Shown: piece by piece, positions 34,301-44,288 of the stretch
How the letters are laid out: every line of letters begins with the position of its first letter
How positions within the stretch are numbered: the first letter of the stretch is position 1
Assembly: GCA_949825045.1 (NCBI GenBank)
Contig: OX463836.1
Coordinates: 16,034,329-16,098,328 of the forward strand
Reading direction: 5' to 3'
Length of the DNA stretch: 64,000 bases
Origin: Argyresthia goedartella
Taxonomy: Eukaryota > Arthropoda > Insecta > Lepidoptera > Argyresthiidae
Made by a program: the position numbers and the translations under genes
The notes under the pieces: model-generated
The model's database searches: none
What the model saw: only the letters and a program-made list of their open reading frames with translations
What the model was told of the DNA's origin: nothing

Positions 34301-35982
34301 CTTTCTCAATCGATGCTGATAAATTGTTTAACATCTCGACTGGACAAGCTGCAACTCCTGAAGTAGCGAATAGCTTGTTGAACGCAGTATCAAAGGGAAC
34401 GGAGTTACGAGACAAATTTATTGCTGAATGCAATGACAACTCTGAGAGATTTCACGCAAGAATACCAAAAAATTCAGTACTGACTTTCGCGAGCATGAAG
34501 AAGAAGAAAATTCAGATCGGCCGAAAAGTACTTGAAGTTCGTCTCCAGCGTGACTTATTTGGCCGATTGTTGTCTTTATCTTTGGACGTGCAAATTGATC
34601 TTGAAAAGATGCTCCGTTTTCCAATAACGCCAATTCCACTGTCTTTGTGTCACATAGATGGTTCTGTAAACAAAACAGTTAAATCAGTGCTGGTGAAAGT
34701 GTTGGAACACCAAAGTGAAGACATGGAACAACCGCCCTCTAACGTGGACATGGTAATCACCGATGGCTTCTTCTTGTTGAATACCATGACAGACATGCCT
34801 CGAACGTTTGGAGATGTATCAAAAAATCTCTTGGCAGTTTAAGTACAAAAACAAAGGAAATGAAATTGCCATAGTTTTTGATCGGTACTTTACACCTTCC
34901 ACTAAAGACTATGAGCATACTCTCCGCAACAGTATGAATGACGATAAGGACTATCACATCAGCGGTCCTCAGCAAATCCGCTTAGTAGACTTTGCGAAGG
35001 ACTTGAAAAATATCATGTTTAAAGAAGCTCTAGTCAAGTTTTTCATTGATCATTGGAATAGTCAAGAGATGGCCGTTATTATTCGCAACAAAACAATCTA
35101 TTTGAACCACGACTTGTGCTACGTCTTCAAAGTCGTCGATCGAATAGTGCAGAGAACAATCGATGATAAGCTCTCATGCTCAAGTCACGAAGAAGCCGAC
35201 ACGAAGACAGTTTTCCTTGCCTGTCAATTGCCACAAGGTTCTACAACAATCATTCGAGCATCAGACACAGATATTCTGGTCATTATGTTGGCCAATGTGG
35301 AGCATTTGAACGAATCGGTTAGAGTGTGGATGGATCTCGGAGTCGGTAATGCACGTCGCAATATAGATGTTTCGGCACTGTCAGTTTAGATAGGCTCAAT
35401 GCTTTCACGCGCACTGCCTGCTTTCCACGCTTTAACAGGATGCGATATTAAGCCAGCATTGTATAAACGAGGCAAAAAGAGACCTTTTGATATATTGAGA
35501 AAATCTGAGATCTTTCAAAATGCGCTCGCTGATCTAAGGTCCGATCGTTGTGATATCCAAACAATTTTCCCCACGCTTCAATCTTTTATGTCACATGTAC
35601 GGACTGAAGAAACTCGCTGATGTCAACGAAGCTCGATTCGACATTTTTAATAAAACATACAAGGTGCACGAAACATCGAAGCCGTTCTCGTTGGACGTAC
35701 GCAACTACGACGCTTGCAATTTACCCCCATGGCAGTCAGAGCTATACCAACATTGCCTCAGAACTCGGTACATCGCCAATTTGTGGAGGAATGCTTAAAA
35801 ATCCGACATCACTGACCTTGCACCAACCGATCATGGGTGGAATGAAAATAATAATAAATTCGAGTTCACGTGGTTAATCGGGAATCAATTGCCCGATGCG
35901 TATGAAAATGTTGTTGTATCGCCGGATATTCTGGGCAACGAGAATGTCACTGAGGACAGCAATGACGAGACGCTTGATTCAG
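31318..35982 (+). pseudogene. Academ-like zinc-finger/XPG-FEN-like nuclease exon 2, copy 3
   Basis: The least damaged N-terminal part: one frame runs from the acceptor to about 32098 (CFICERPRKRFHG, YHKCCKDQY, ECLFFNTVKKEYDELL) and ends at a CAA-to-TAA change. Unlike copies 1 and 2 it keeps the Ser-rich segment near 32480-32520. The nuclease part is 33976-35389 (SSHEEADTKT then IRASDTDILVIML) and 35399-35800 (LPAFHALTGCD, KRGKKRPFDIL). Breaks: stop near 32098, frameshifts near 32600 and 33030, a SINE-like insertion at 33364-33775, frameshift near 34840, TAG near 35387 and a frameshift near 35590. Ends at the donor of intron 2. Confidence 0.65.
33364..33775. mobile_element. SINE/RTE-like insertion in Academ-like exon 2
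   Basis: About 410 bases present only in this copy; the other copies read straight through GCGATTTTGTCAATCTC. It contains GGTAAACACCGCGAGGAAACC and GCCTCTGCCACCCCGTATGG, and a TTTGTATGTATG stretch, resembling the 3' ends of RTE-type LINEs common in Lepidoptera (recognition from memory). No coding capacity. Confidence 0.5.
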
Positions 35983-36055
35983 GTAATTTTTTGTACTTCT
36001 ATAATATTCTCTCAACAAAATTACTGAATAGAAATAATTGTTACGCATGTTGCAG
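35983..36055 (+). other. Academ-like intron 2, copy 3
   Basis: 73-base GT-AG intron, donor CAG/GTAATTTT and acceptor ATGTTGCAG. Splicing joins ...DETLDS to GTQQERIVDDEP. Confidence 0.7.
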
Positions 36056-36132
36056 GCACTCAGCAGGAAAGAATTGTGGATGATGAGCCACAATATGAAA
36101 GTTCCAGTGAAGAAGAAGATGAATTGTATTGA
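36056..36132 (+). pseudogene. Academ-like gene exon 3, copy 3
   Basis: Encodes a short acidic C-terminal tail (TQQERIVDDEPQYESSSEEE) ending at TGA 36130-36132. The acidic tail and the upstream small intron are conserved in unit 4. Confidence 0.6.
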
Positions 36133-36888
36133 GCAAAAATGTAAAGGTCAGGCATAACAATACAAATCATTATAATAAAAAAATTATATCATTTCAATTT
36201 TTTTTACAATAAATAATACAATTCGTACTACATTTCATCTACATTTACGTTGGTTGTATCTATCGCTTTATTTTCATTCTTAAATTCCCCGTTTTATCAA
36301 GGAGAAAGAAAAGAAAAAAAAGAAACCAAAAAACCTTTTTCGGTCAGATTAAGAGAACCCACCAACATTTTTGTCAGATTAAGAAAATATGCTTTCAGGA
36401 TACCGAGATAAACCTCCCCCCTATGAATGAATATGAATCTGACGCGCTCGAGTATTTCAAAAAAACTTTTTTTTTTGCATTTTCAAAAATTCATCGTAAC
36501 TTATCGTCACGCCGAAATCGTCAGTTTTTTTAAAGGGAGCTTCCTTGGGGCCTACTTAACACCCCTTCCGAAAATCTGACGCGCTCGAGTAATTTTTTTT
36601 TTTGCATTTTTGACTACTTTATATGCCTACCCCCACCACGCAAACCAGCAGATTAGTATACCGTTGTTATCAGTTGGGGCATACGTAGTATGAATATCTG
36701 ACGCGCTCGAGAATGCCAAGTAACTGTTTTTTTTTTTAACATTTTTGAAAAACCGTACACGCCAAACCCACCGCTAAAATGGTTTTTACCATACGAGATT
36801 TTCTTTTCGAAATTATTTTCTTTCGATTTTGATAGGCCTCGACGGCGCCGTTGAATTACGCCATTTAGCTACCTCGCCTCCCTAACTA
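36133..36888. repeat. Academ-like right subterminal region, copy 3
   Basis: Non-coding 755 bases with three TCTGACGCGCTCGAG motifs in direct orientation, two GTCAGATTAAGA motifs and T-rich tracts, closing with the terminal inverted repeat. The left end (2390-2470, 39700-39790) holds the same motifs inverted. Probable transposase-binding sites. Confidence 0.6.
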
Positions 36889-36892
36889 CAAT

Positions 36893-37505
36893 TTAGATGT
36901 GATAAACATGTCACGAGTATGGAGTATCCGTAGTTTGCCTTTCGCCGCATTCAACCAATAAGATGCAACCATTAGATGTGAGTTTCATGTTCCCATTAAA
37001 AACCTATTACGCTCAAAAAATTGTAAATTGGCTAGACAACCATCCTGGTCGTGCTGTCACACACTTCCAAGTTGGTAGTGTTTTGGGCAAGGCTTATTTG
37101 AGAGCAGCATTGTCTTCCACAGCTATCAATGGCTTTCGAAAGACTGGAATACTGCCATATGATGATAACATCTTTACTGATGCTGATTTTAATGATAATC
37201 AGGACACCCCACCACCAGAACAGCCTTCTCCAGCAGCAATGCCATCCAATGTAGCTTCAGTGCAGCAGCCAGAGCAAAATTAATTCATATTGCCTGCTGT
37301 AATACATCCTGTTACACGGGTAATCCCAAGTGTATGGCCTAGAGCATGGTCGGCAGTTTTAGTCACTGGTTCTCCACATAAAAATAAAATCATAGAAGCT
37401 GAGGAAAAAAAGAAAGAAAAAAACGAGAAAATAGCTCGGAAGAGGACAAAGGGCGTTGGAGAGGAGGCAAATAATAATAAGAAAGCTTGTAGGGACCAAA
37501 AATAA
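36893..37505 (+). pseudogene. pogo-like transposase, 3' half, copy 3
   Basis: Begins LDVINMSR in frame with HARN of the 5' half once the Academ-like element and one CAAT are ignored. Continues to VVCLSPHSTNKMQPLDVSF, carrying the third catalytic Asp, then an AFRKTGI-like block (INGFRKTGILPYDD) and, after a frameshift near 37283, a Lys/Glu-rich tail (VTGSPHKNKIIEAEEKKK). Two bases are missing near 36915. Followed by a 34-base tandem repeat encoding EDDEEYDA. Confidence 0.7.
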
Positions 37506-37857
37506 AAGACATAACCAAAAAAAATGCACTTCTGTGCCAGAAAAACAAAAGTGATAGTGAAGATGATGAGGAATACGATGCCGAATGCGAGTGAAGATGA
37601 TGAGGAATACGATGCCGTCCCCATGGACGATATTAGGAACGAAAAATTACTGGCTGATTTTGTCTTTTTTTTTAAATGTTTGTTTTTTCTGTTGATTATT
37701 ATTTCGGATTTAAATTCTAATAAAAATATAACCTATCCAATACATAACATGAGTTTTATTTAGTTTTACCAATAACATGGATTTCATAGGTAAAAATAAA
37801 AAGGGGGACGATATTTAGCGACTCTATCTTACCAGTCAACATGTCATCGCAATCGAC
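37506..37857. other. pogo 3' flank, copy 3
   Basis: No gene beyond the acidic tail remnant. Contains the tandem AGTGAAGATGATGAGGAATA repeat (about 37554-37615) and an AT-rich 3' region; uninterrupted, unlike its unit 4 counterpart. Confidence 0.5.
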
Positions 37858-38280
37858 CTTCTGATCTGACAACATAAATAATTTATTATGCCAAAGAAGA
37901 CCAACAAATTTTTCAACGAGAACAAACTTTGCCAACGATAAATCAACAATTTTGTAAAGGAAAACTAGTTTTTCCTTTAAGAAAACAACTATTTTGCCAA
38001 CGAATATCAACCATTACGCCAATGAAAACCAATTGATTTGCCGACGAAAACTACAATTAAAAAAAACAGGTTGGGCTATGACGCAAGTCATCCCTCATTG
38101 CAAAAAGGACTGATATACTGATAAAGACAATACCTACTGATCACTCGACATACAGGTTCTCGTCTATACCCGAATCTTGGGAGAGAGTTAATGCAGCAAC
38201 CATTCTATCTCTCTCATATAAATACAAAACGGCGGATGAGAGAGCGCTATATCAACCATCTCAACTTAGTTTTGTATTTA
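37858..38280. repeat. Array spacer with short degenerate repeats, copy C
   Basis: Same spacer as 16641-17084, here directly downstream of the pogo 3' flank, showing the unperturbed unit order. Confidence 0.6.
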
Positions 38281-38933
38281 AATGAATGGGATAGTAGTAT
38301 TGCTGTTAGATCTGTCCCGCGAATAGAATATAGCTCGACTGCATTTAATCTTACGTCAAGGATCTTTTAACAAATAACTCACCAAGTTAAAAACTTTACA
38401 AAACCTACTTCAAGTTCAAGCCCTATTTCTTCCTCCCCATTCTAGATGCGAATGAAGTCTGTATATATGAATCCTCATCAAAACTTTTGCTGCACGGAAC
38501 AACAATACCAAAACATCATATGTGTATATATTTTTTGTATTTTTTTATTTTTCAAAAAGCGATGAATCAATTTCATCATTCAATCAAGAGAGGAAAACAT
38601 GTGCTGTTTGTAAGAACAAAACGAACAAAATGTGCCGCAAATGTAAAGTAAATCTCCATGATAAATGTTTCTCAATGTATCACGATTAAAATTAGTAATA
38701 AAATTTCATTTTTTTCCACTTTTGGCCGTATTTCAGTTCATAATTGTTTTCTTACAAAATCAACTTAATAGGTCAATGTATATGCCCAAAGGGACGTTAG
38801 CGACCCACTGAAAAAAAAAACTTCCAGACCTGAAAACTGTCACTATACTTGATGTAAGTGGTCAATAGATACTAACATATCCAAAAATTATTAAAATCGG
38901 ACACCAAAAATGTTCTGGGCATATATGGGTTAA
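38281..38933 (+). mobile_element. piggyBac 3' fragment, copy 4
   Basis: Terminal TTAA at 38930-38933, followed by pogo coding sequence as in unit 1. Confidence 0.7.
38591..38689 (+). pseudogene. piggyBac transposase C-terminal Cys-rich domain
   Basis: Open frame RKTCAVCKNKTNKMCRKC followed by KVNLHDKCFSMYHD and stop. Seven Cys/His ligands in piggyBac spacing; this domain binds the terminal repeats in piggyBac transposases. The remainder of the transposase is missing. Confidence 0.75.
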
Positions 38934-39528
38934 GAGAATGGCGTTTCAATTGGCTATTCGAAACAACATTCTCGCTGGCCAAAAAAAGGCGGCACCAAAG
39001 TGGCTTAAGTTGTTTCTAAAACGACACCTAAACCTTTGATTTAGGAAACCTCAAGCTTTATCTAAAAGCCGAGCACAAGGGTTTACAAGAGAAAATGTTA
39101 AGTTATTTTTTAACATTTTGAAACCAGAGCTTCAAAAAGTTAATTTTGACCCATCAAAAGTATTTAACGTAGACGAGACTGGCATCACGACCGTGCAACA
39201 TAAGATGGACAAGATTCTGACTGTGAAAGGTAAAAAAGAGGTGCACAAGCTGTCTTCTGCAGAGCGAGGATCTTTAGTTACTGTGGTGACGTGCATGTCG
39301 GTAGTGGGACAAGTCGTCCCTCCGTTAATGGTGTTCCCGATGAAAAACAAAAAAGATGAGCTTTTAGACGGGACCCCCCCTGGAACCATTGGTGCCTTCC
39401 ATCCATCTGGGTGGATCCAGAGCGAAATATTTACTCAGTGGCTAAAAAATTTCATTGATCATGTAAAACCATCAAAAACAGATCCTGTGGTTTTAGTTCT
39501 TGATGGTCATTACAGCCACGCTCGCAAT
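38934..39528 (+). pseudogene. pogo-like transposase, 5' half, copy 4
   Basis: MAFQLAIRNNILAGQKKAAP reads through here (seven A, against eight in copy 1), then a private TCA-to-TGA stop near 39038. The frame from 39118 holds VFNVDETGI and VLVLDGHYSHARN. Ends at CAAT (39525-39528), the target duplication of the Academ-like element. Confidence 0.8.
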
Positions 39529-40164
39529 AGTTAGGGAGGCGAATAGGGGAATTTTCGGTAATACTCGAGCGTGGCAGTTTAAGATATGAGAGATACCTTA
39601 GACCTAACAGAACAACATTGCAAAGTATTTAGCTCTATATGCAGTGACGCGCGCCTAGGATAGACGATCAGATTAGTAAAAAAAATCGATAGTCTCAGAT
39701 AATCAAAACTCGAGCGCGTCAGATTAAGATATTGGGGGTTGATTTTAGTGTTTTCAGACTAAATTTAACTAATCTGACGATAAGTCCTTGACGCCGCTTT
39801 TTTTTTTTTGTAAAATGTATCGTTCGCGACTTATATGCCGCGACCTATGTGCCCTCAGTATGACGCCGATTGAAGAGAGAGAAGAGACCCGACGGTATAT
39901 TTCTCGAATGTGCTGGAAACTTTCTCCCCTGTAGCCCCGCCCCGCACTCGCTGTATCTGTGCATTCCTCAGTCAGCAGTCCTCGGCCATTCCTCAGTCAG
40001 CCGGCATCCGGTACACGTGTACTTAATACTGTAATTTAATAATGTACATAATAAAGTTAATGTATTTAAATTGCTTTTTTGTCACACATACACTTGCGTA
40101 TTTCGAGCTCAGTTTATTCATTATGTTTTTGTAGTTTATCGACTTTTGTGATAATATTTTCGTG

Positions 40165-40542
40165 ATGAGTGATAATCAAAGGAAGTGTGTGTTTTGTTCG
40201 GAACTATTGACTGCTAAATTTGCGACGTTTACTACAGAAACTTTGAAAAAATGTAAGACAGTGTTTGAATATCGCCAAAACAAACCGAGCGTCAGTACGT
40301 GCTTTTGCACGTACGACGTATGACAATCTGAAACTTCCCGATGATGCATCGGGAGATGCAGCATACCATGCGCAATGCTACAAGTGGTTTACAGCGATCA
40401 AAATCCCGGCAGATTTTTCTAAAAACACTGAACAGCTTTGCGCTGTAGAGTCAAACATTGATCCGGAAATTCCTGCCTTGGTGGATTGCGCAGCTGATAT
40501 TCCTACAACTTCAACCGACGCTGCCGACACATCTGTTGATGA
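40165..40542 (+). pseudogene. Academ-like gene exon 1, copy 4
   Basis: Uninterrupted exon from ATG: CVFC, LLTAKFATFTTETLKKCKTV, then after the ancestral one-base shift near 40290 YDNLKLPDD, AAYHAQCYKW and an acidic tail. Predicted CxxC...HxxC zinc finger. Ends at GATGA/GTAAG. It crosses the AAATTT site (40217-40222) intact. Confidence 0.65.
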
Positions 40543-41357
40543 GTAAGAACTTTTGTTGTTAACATTTTGTCGCAATAATTGTACCATTTTTTCTTATATG
40601 AACTCTATCGTTTTGATTTAAAATTATACCTGGGTTCTCCTGATACGATCTATAGACATATACAGCCTTTTTACGAAGCAGCTGCTACCTGCCCCAGTCC
40701 TTATTCTCACACGGTCATCCCTTCAACCCATACACTAACCGTTCAAAATATATATTTCGTGTCGATTTTTTTTCTTAACGTGTCAAAGCTGATATTTTTT
40801 TTATTGAATTTACCGGAGATAGCAAAAATATAAAATAACTATTTTGTAAAACCACTTTTTTTATTTTTCTTATAATAATATATTATTATTTAATTATTAA
40901 TTAATTAACAACAATAATAAAAATAATAAATAAATTTATTAATTTATTGAAGAAATTGCCTATATTCGTTCGGAAATATATATTTTTTCAAAACTCAAAA
41001 CTCAAAACTCAAAACGTTTATTCTGTAAATAGGCCACAAGGGCACTTTCACATGTCATTTCATTTCATTTTTTACAGAACATTTGGTATTATTATCATAT
41101 TATCAGAAAAAAAAAGTACTTAATTATTGTTTCTGAGAGATGTAAAGAGTCTCAAATGTCATAATAAAATAATTAAAATATAAATAACAGAGATGTATAG
41201 TCTCTTTAGTCAATAATACAATGATAATAGGAGATGTAAATGGTCCCCACAGTCAACAGTTGTATAATTAAATTAATCTTTGGAGGTGTAAAAGGCCTCC
41301 AAGTGTCCAGTAAAAGAAACTCTGGCAGTGAGGATGCTCACAATTAATTAGAACAAT

Positions 41358-44282
41358 TCAGTCCCAAGCATTTTTATCGTCTATGTACTCTTTAATACTG
41401 TAGTAAGCTTTAGAAATAAGCCTTTGCTTGATGTATTTCTTGAACTTATTAATTGATAGATCTGTCAAAGTGCTTGGGAGTTTATTGTAAAATCTTACAC
41501 AATTACCCTTGAACGAGTTTTTTATTTTATGGAGCCGAGTAGTGGGCACTGCAAGTTTGTCCTTGTTTCTAGTATTAAAGTTATGTATATCACAGTTTCT
41601 TCGAAAGTTAACAATGTTCTTATGGACATACATAATATTCTCGTAAATATATTGACTATGGACTGTCAATATATTTACTTCTTTAAACTTATTTCTAAGA
41701 GAATCTCTATTATTCATTTTATAAATCGCACGAACAGCCCGCTTCTGCAGCACAAAAATAGTATTTATGTCAGCAGCACTGCCCCAGAGCAGAATACCGT
41801 AGGACATAATACTATGAAAATAACTAAAATAAACTAATCTGGCTGTTTTTAAATCTGTCAAGTGACGGATTTTCCTGCATGCAAAAGCTGCAGAGCTCAG
41901 TCTGTTCGATAGCTTATCAATATGTGGACCCCATTGGAGTTTGGAATCCAACGTTATACCTAGAAACACTGTGCTGGTTACCAATTCCAATTCCTCATTT
42001 TTAATTGTTATACATGTCTGATTATTTTTAACGTTAGTAGTAAGAAACTTAACACATTTAGTCTTTTTCTCATTTAATAGCAAATTATTAACATTAAACC
42101 AATTTACCACTCTTGATATGGTATTGTTCACGTGATCATCAGTAGCGTGTTGGTTTCGCTTTGTTTTAAAAATAAGTGAGGTGTCATCAGCAAACAGTAC
42201 CATATCATGACAGTCCCTTCCTAGATAGGGTAAGTCGTTTATATAAATGAGGAATAGGAAGGGTCCCAATATTGAGCCCTGTGGCACGCCCAAAGAAACC
42301 AATGATCCTGGTGATCGTTCTCCGTTTACGTCTACCCTTTGTATTCTTCCGTTCAGATAAGATTTTAACAAATTCAATGACGTGTCTCTAACTCCATAAT
42401 GATGTAATTTCCTGATCAATGTTTCATGACAAACGCAATCAAAAGCCTTAGATAAGTCACAAAAAATGCCTAGGGCATCTTGTGACTCTTCCCAGGCATC
42501 AAAAATACTTTCAATGAACTGAATTCCGGCATCTGTTGTTGAACGACCGCGAGTGAATCCAAACTGTTTGTTATGCATTAGCTTATTTGATTCAAAATGA
42601 TGTAATAGCTGTGATAAGATTAATTTCTCAAAAATTTTACTAAAAGTTGGTAGTATTGATATAGGTCTGAAATTGGTGGGGTCTTGAGTACTACCTGCTT
42701 TGAAGAGGGGAATTATCTTACTTTGTTTCATTAAATCAGGAAATTCACCGCAGTCTATACAATTGTTGAAAATGACCGCTAGGTCAGGTGCAATTAATTC
42801 GATCAGGGATTTAACGACGTGAACAGAGAGTCCCCAAAGATCATTCGTTTTCTTAACATTTATCAACTTAAATGCCTTTACGACATCTGAACTTGTGACG
42901 TGCTTAAAATTCAAGTATGAAGCACACTCTGAGACATTATCTTTTAATATTGCAACAGCAGACAAAGGTGACGAATTTAAATACTTAGTCGTGGAAGCCG
43001 GTGCATTAGTAAAAAACGATTCAAATTCAGTTGCAACTTCTAAGCTAGAACTCGTAAGCTGTCCATTGATTTTTAGTTCGTAATCGTGACTCGCTTTTTT
43101 ACTACGACCGGCCTCCTCATTAATTATTTTCCAAGTCGTTTTTATAACATCGGAACTATTCTTAATTTTACTACTCAGAAAATTACGTTTAGCTGTATGA
43201 CAGTCTAATTTAAATTGTTTGGAGAACTGTTTGACTTGTTCTTTAAATTCGTCACTCATGTTGAACCGTCGTTCCTCATACAATGCATACAATGCTTGCC
43301 TGCGTTTATGCAACTCTGCAGTAGCCCACGTACTAAAGTCGTTTGAACCACTAACCACAACCGATTTTGAAGTGAATATCGCGCTGTACTGTTTCATAAA
43401 GGTTTCAAAGAATAAGTTATACATTATATTAGGAGACTGTTCAGCAGCCAAAAACGGTAGTTCCTGGGCTAAAGAGTATCTCATTCTTTCTAACCGGTCA
43501 GCAGTTATTGGCACAAACGAAATTTTCTTTTTAATGACAGGTTCTCTAATAGAATCAAATTGAAATAATTGACCTAAATGATCTGAATCCAATTCACTGA
43601 TAACACTTTTACTGATTGGAATAACATCAGTAAAAATGTTGTCAATGCATGTAGCACTAGTAACAGTCACTCTTGTTGGCTCCATAAATAAATGGCTAAG
43701 CCTAAATGATGAGAAAAGATTTATTAATCTAACGCTGAGAGTAGTTCTTTCTAACAGATTAACATTAAAGTCACCACATATAATTAATCGTTTCGTACTG
43801 TGTGATGAAATAGTTAGGACGGATTCCATTATTTTCTCGAACATTTCAAAGTCGCTCAAGGGTGGCCTATAGACACATATAACGATGAACTGTTCTAATT
43901 CCACAGCTGCAAGTTCTATAGTTCGTTCAACAGATAAGGAAACAATGTCCTTACGTTCCTTGAATTTCATATGATTGTTTAGTATGATTAATGCCCCACC
44001 ATGTATTGAATTAAGTCTGGTGAACGAACTACCAACCTGGTGATCTTTAAAGCTAAACATAATTTCATTAATAGTTAACCAGTGCTCTGTTATGCACAAA
44101 ATGTCAATTTTATTACAATTTAAAAATAACTCTATTTGTAGATCTTTGCCTCTAATACATTGAATATTCTGATGAACCAGGCTTATATACTTAGCATGTG
44201 AGCTTCCCTTATTCTTAGGGTTTTCTAATATACTAGAACATATGTTGCCAGAGCCTGGGTCCTCTGTTGTCCTATGAACTAA
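41358..44282 (-). CDS. LINE ORF2: endonuclease and reverse transcriptase
   Basis: APE-type endonuclease then reverse transcriptase. Numbered from codon 44099: the frame is open further upstream with HQNIQCIRGKD; ITEHWL 3-8, VYRPP 76-80, GDFNVNLL 109-116, SDH 172-174; RT motifs FRPISILPTFSKIFEKL from 477, CDLSKAFD 547-554, GVPQGSILGP 604-613, FADD 636-639. The C-terminal VLQKRAVRAIYK block is typical of CR1/Jockey-group LINEs. There is no RNase H motif. No ATG lies at the 5' end of the frame, which overlaps the end of ORF1, so expression must depend on ORF1 translation. About 970 codons are uninterrupted. Confidence 0.9.
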   Translation of the reverse strand, partial: LVHRTTEDPGSGNICSSILENPKNKGSSHAKYISLVHQNIQCIRGKDLQIELFLNCNKIDILCITEHWLTINEIMFSFKDHQVGSSFTRLNSIHGGALIILNNHMKFKERKDIVSLSVERTIELAAVELEQFIVICVYRPPLSDFEMFEKIMESVLTISSHSTKRLIICGDFNVNLLERTTLSVRLINLFSSFRLSHLFMEPTRVTVTSATCIDNIFTDVIPISKSVISELDSDHLGQLFQFDSIREPVIKKKISFVPITADRLERMRYSLAQELPFLAAEQSPNIMYNLFFETFMKQYSAIFTSKSVVVSGSNDFSTWATAELHKRRQALYALYEERRFNMSDEFKEQVKQFSKQFKLDCHTAKRNFLSSKIKNSSDVIKTTWKIINEEAGRSKKASHDYELKINGQLTSSSLEVATEFESFFTNAPASTTKYLNSSPLSAVAILKDNVSECASYLNFKHVTSSDVVKAFKLINVKKTNDLWGLSVHVVKSLIELIAPDLAVIFNNCIDCGEFPDLMKQSKIIPLFKAGSTQDPTNFRPISILPTFSKIFEKLILSQLLHHFESNKLMHNKQFGFTRGRSTTDAGIQFIESIFDAWEESQDALGIFCDLSKAFDCVCHETLIRKLHHYGVRDTSLNLLKSYLNGRIQRVDVNGERSPGSLVSLGVPQGSILGPFLFLIYINDLPYLGRDCHDMVLFADDTSLIFKTKRNQHATDDHVNNTISRVVNWFNVNNLLLNEKKTKCVKFLTTNVKNNQTCITIKNEELELVTSTVFLGITLDSKLQWGPHIDKLSNRLSSAAFACRKIRHLTDLKTARLVYFSYFHSIMSYGILLWGSAADINTIFVLQKRAVRAIYKMNNRDSLRNKFKEVNILTVHSQYIYENIMYVHKNIVNFRRNCDIHNFNTRNKDKLAVPTTRLHKIKNSFKGNCVRFYNKLPSTLTDLSINKFKKYIKQRLISKAYYSIKEYIDDKNAWD

Positions 44283-44288
44283 TTTAAA
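44279..44288 (-). promoter_or_regulatory. Candidate -1 frameshift site between ORF1 and ORF2
   Basis: On the minus strand the ORF1 frame ends ...CAT TTA AAT TAG. The bases T TTA AAT fit the X XXY YYZ slippery pattern and abut the ORF1 stop; a -1 slip enters the open ORF2 frame (TTT AAA TTA GTT). Stop-reinitiation is the alternative. Confidence 0.5.

Larger units (their letters stand above)
30532..36888 (+). mobile_element. Academ-like DNA transposon, copy 3 (5' truncated, complete right end)
   Basis: Starts at the AAA/TTT site beside the unidentified element and runs to the complete right terminus CGCCTCCCTAACTA at 36888, followed by CAAT (36889-36892) and the second half of the pogo gene. 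Three direct subterminal motifs TCTGACGCGCTCGAG (near 36436, 36575 and 36697) mirror the left end. Contains exons 1b, 2 and 3 and one small insertion. Confidence 0.65.

Noticed and set aside
41529..41837. Plus-strand frames within the LINE (also at 43219, 43636 and 45468)
   Set aside because: They are shadows of the long minus-strand ORF1 and ORF2.
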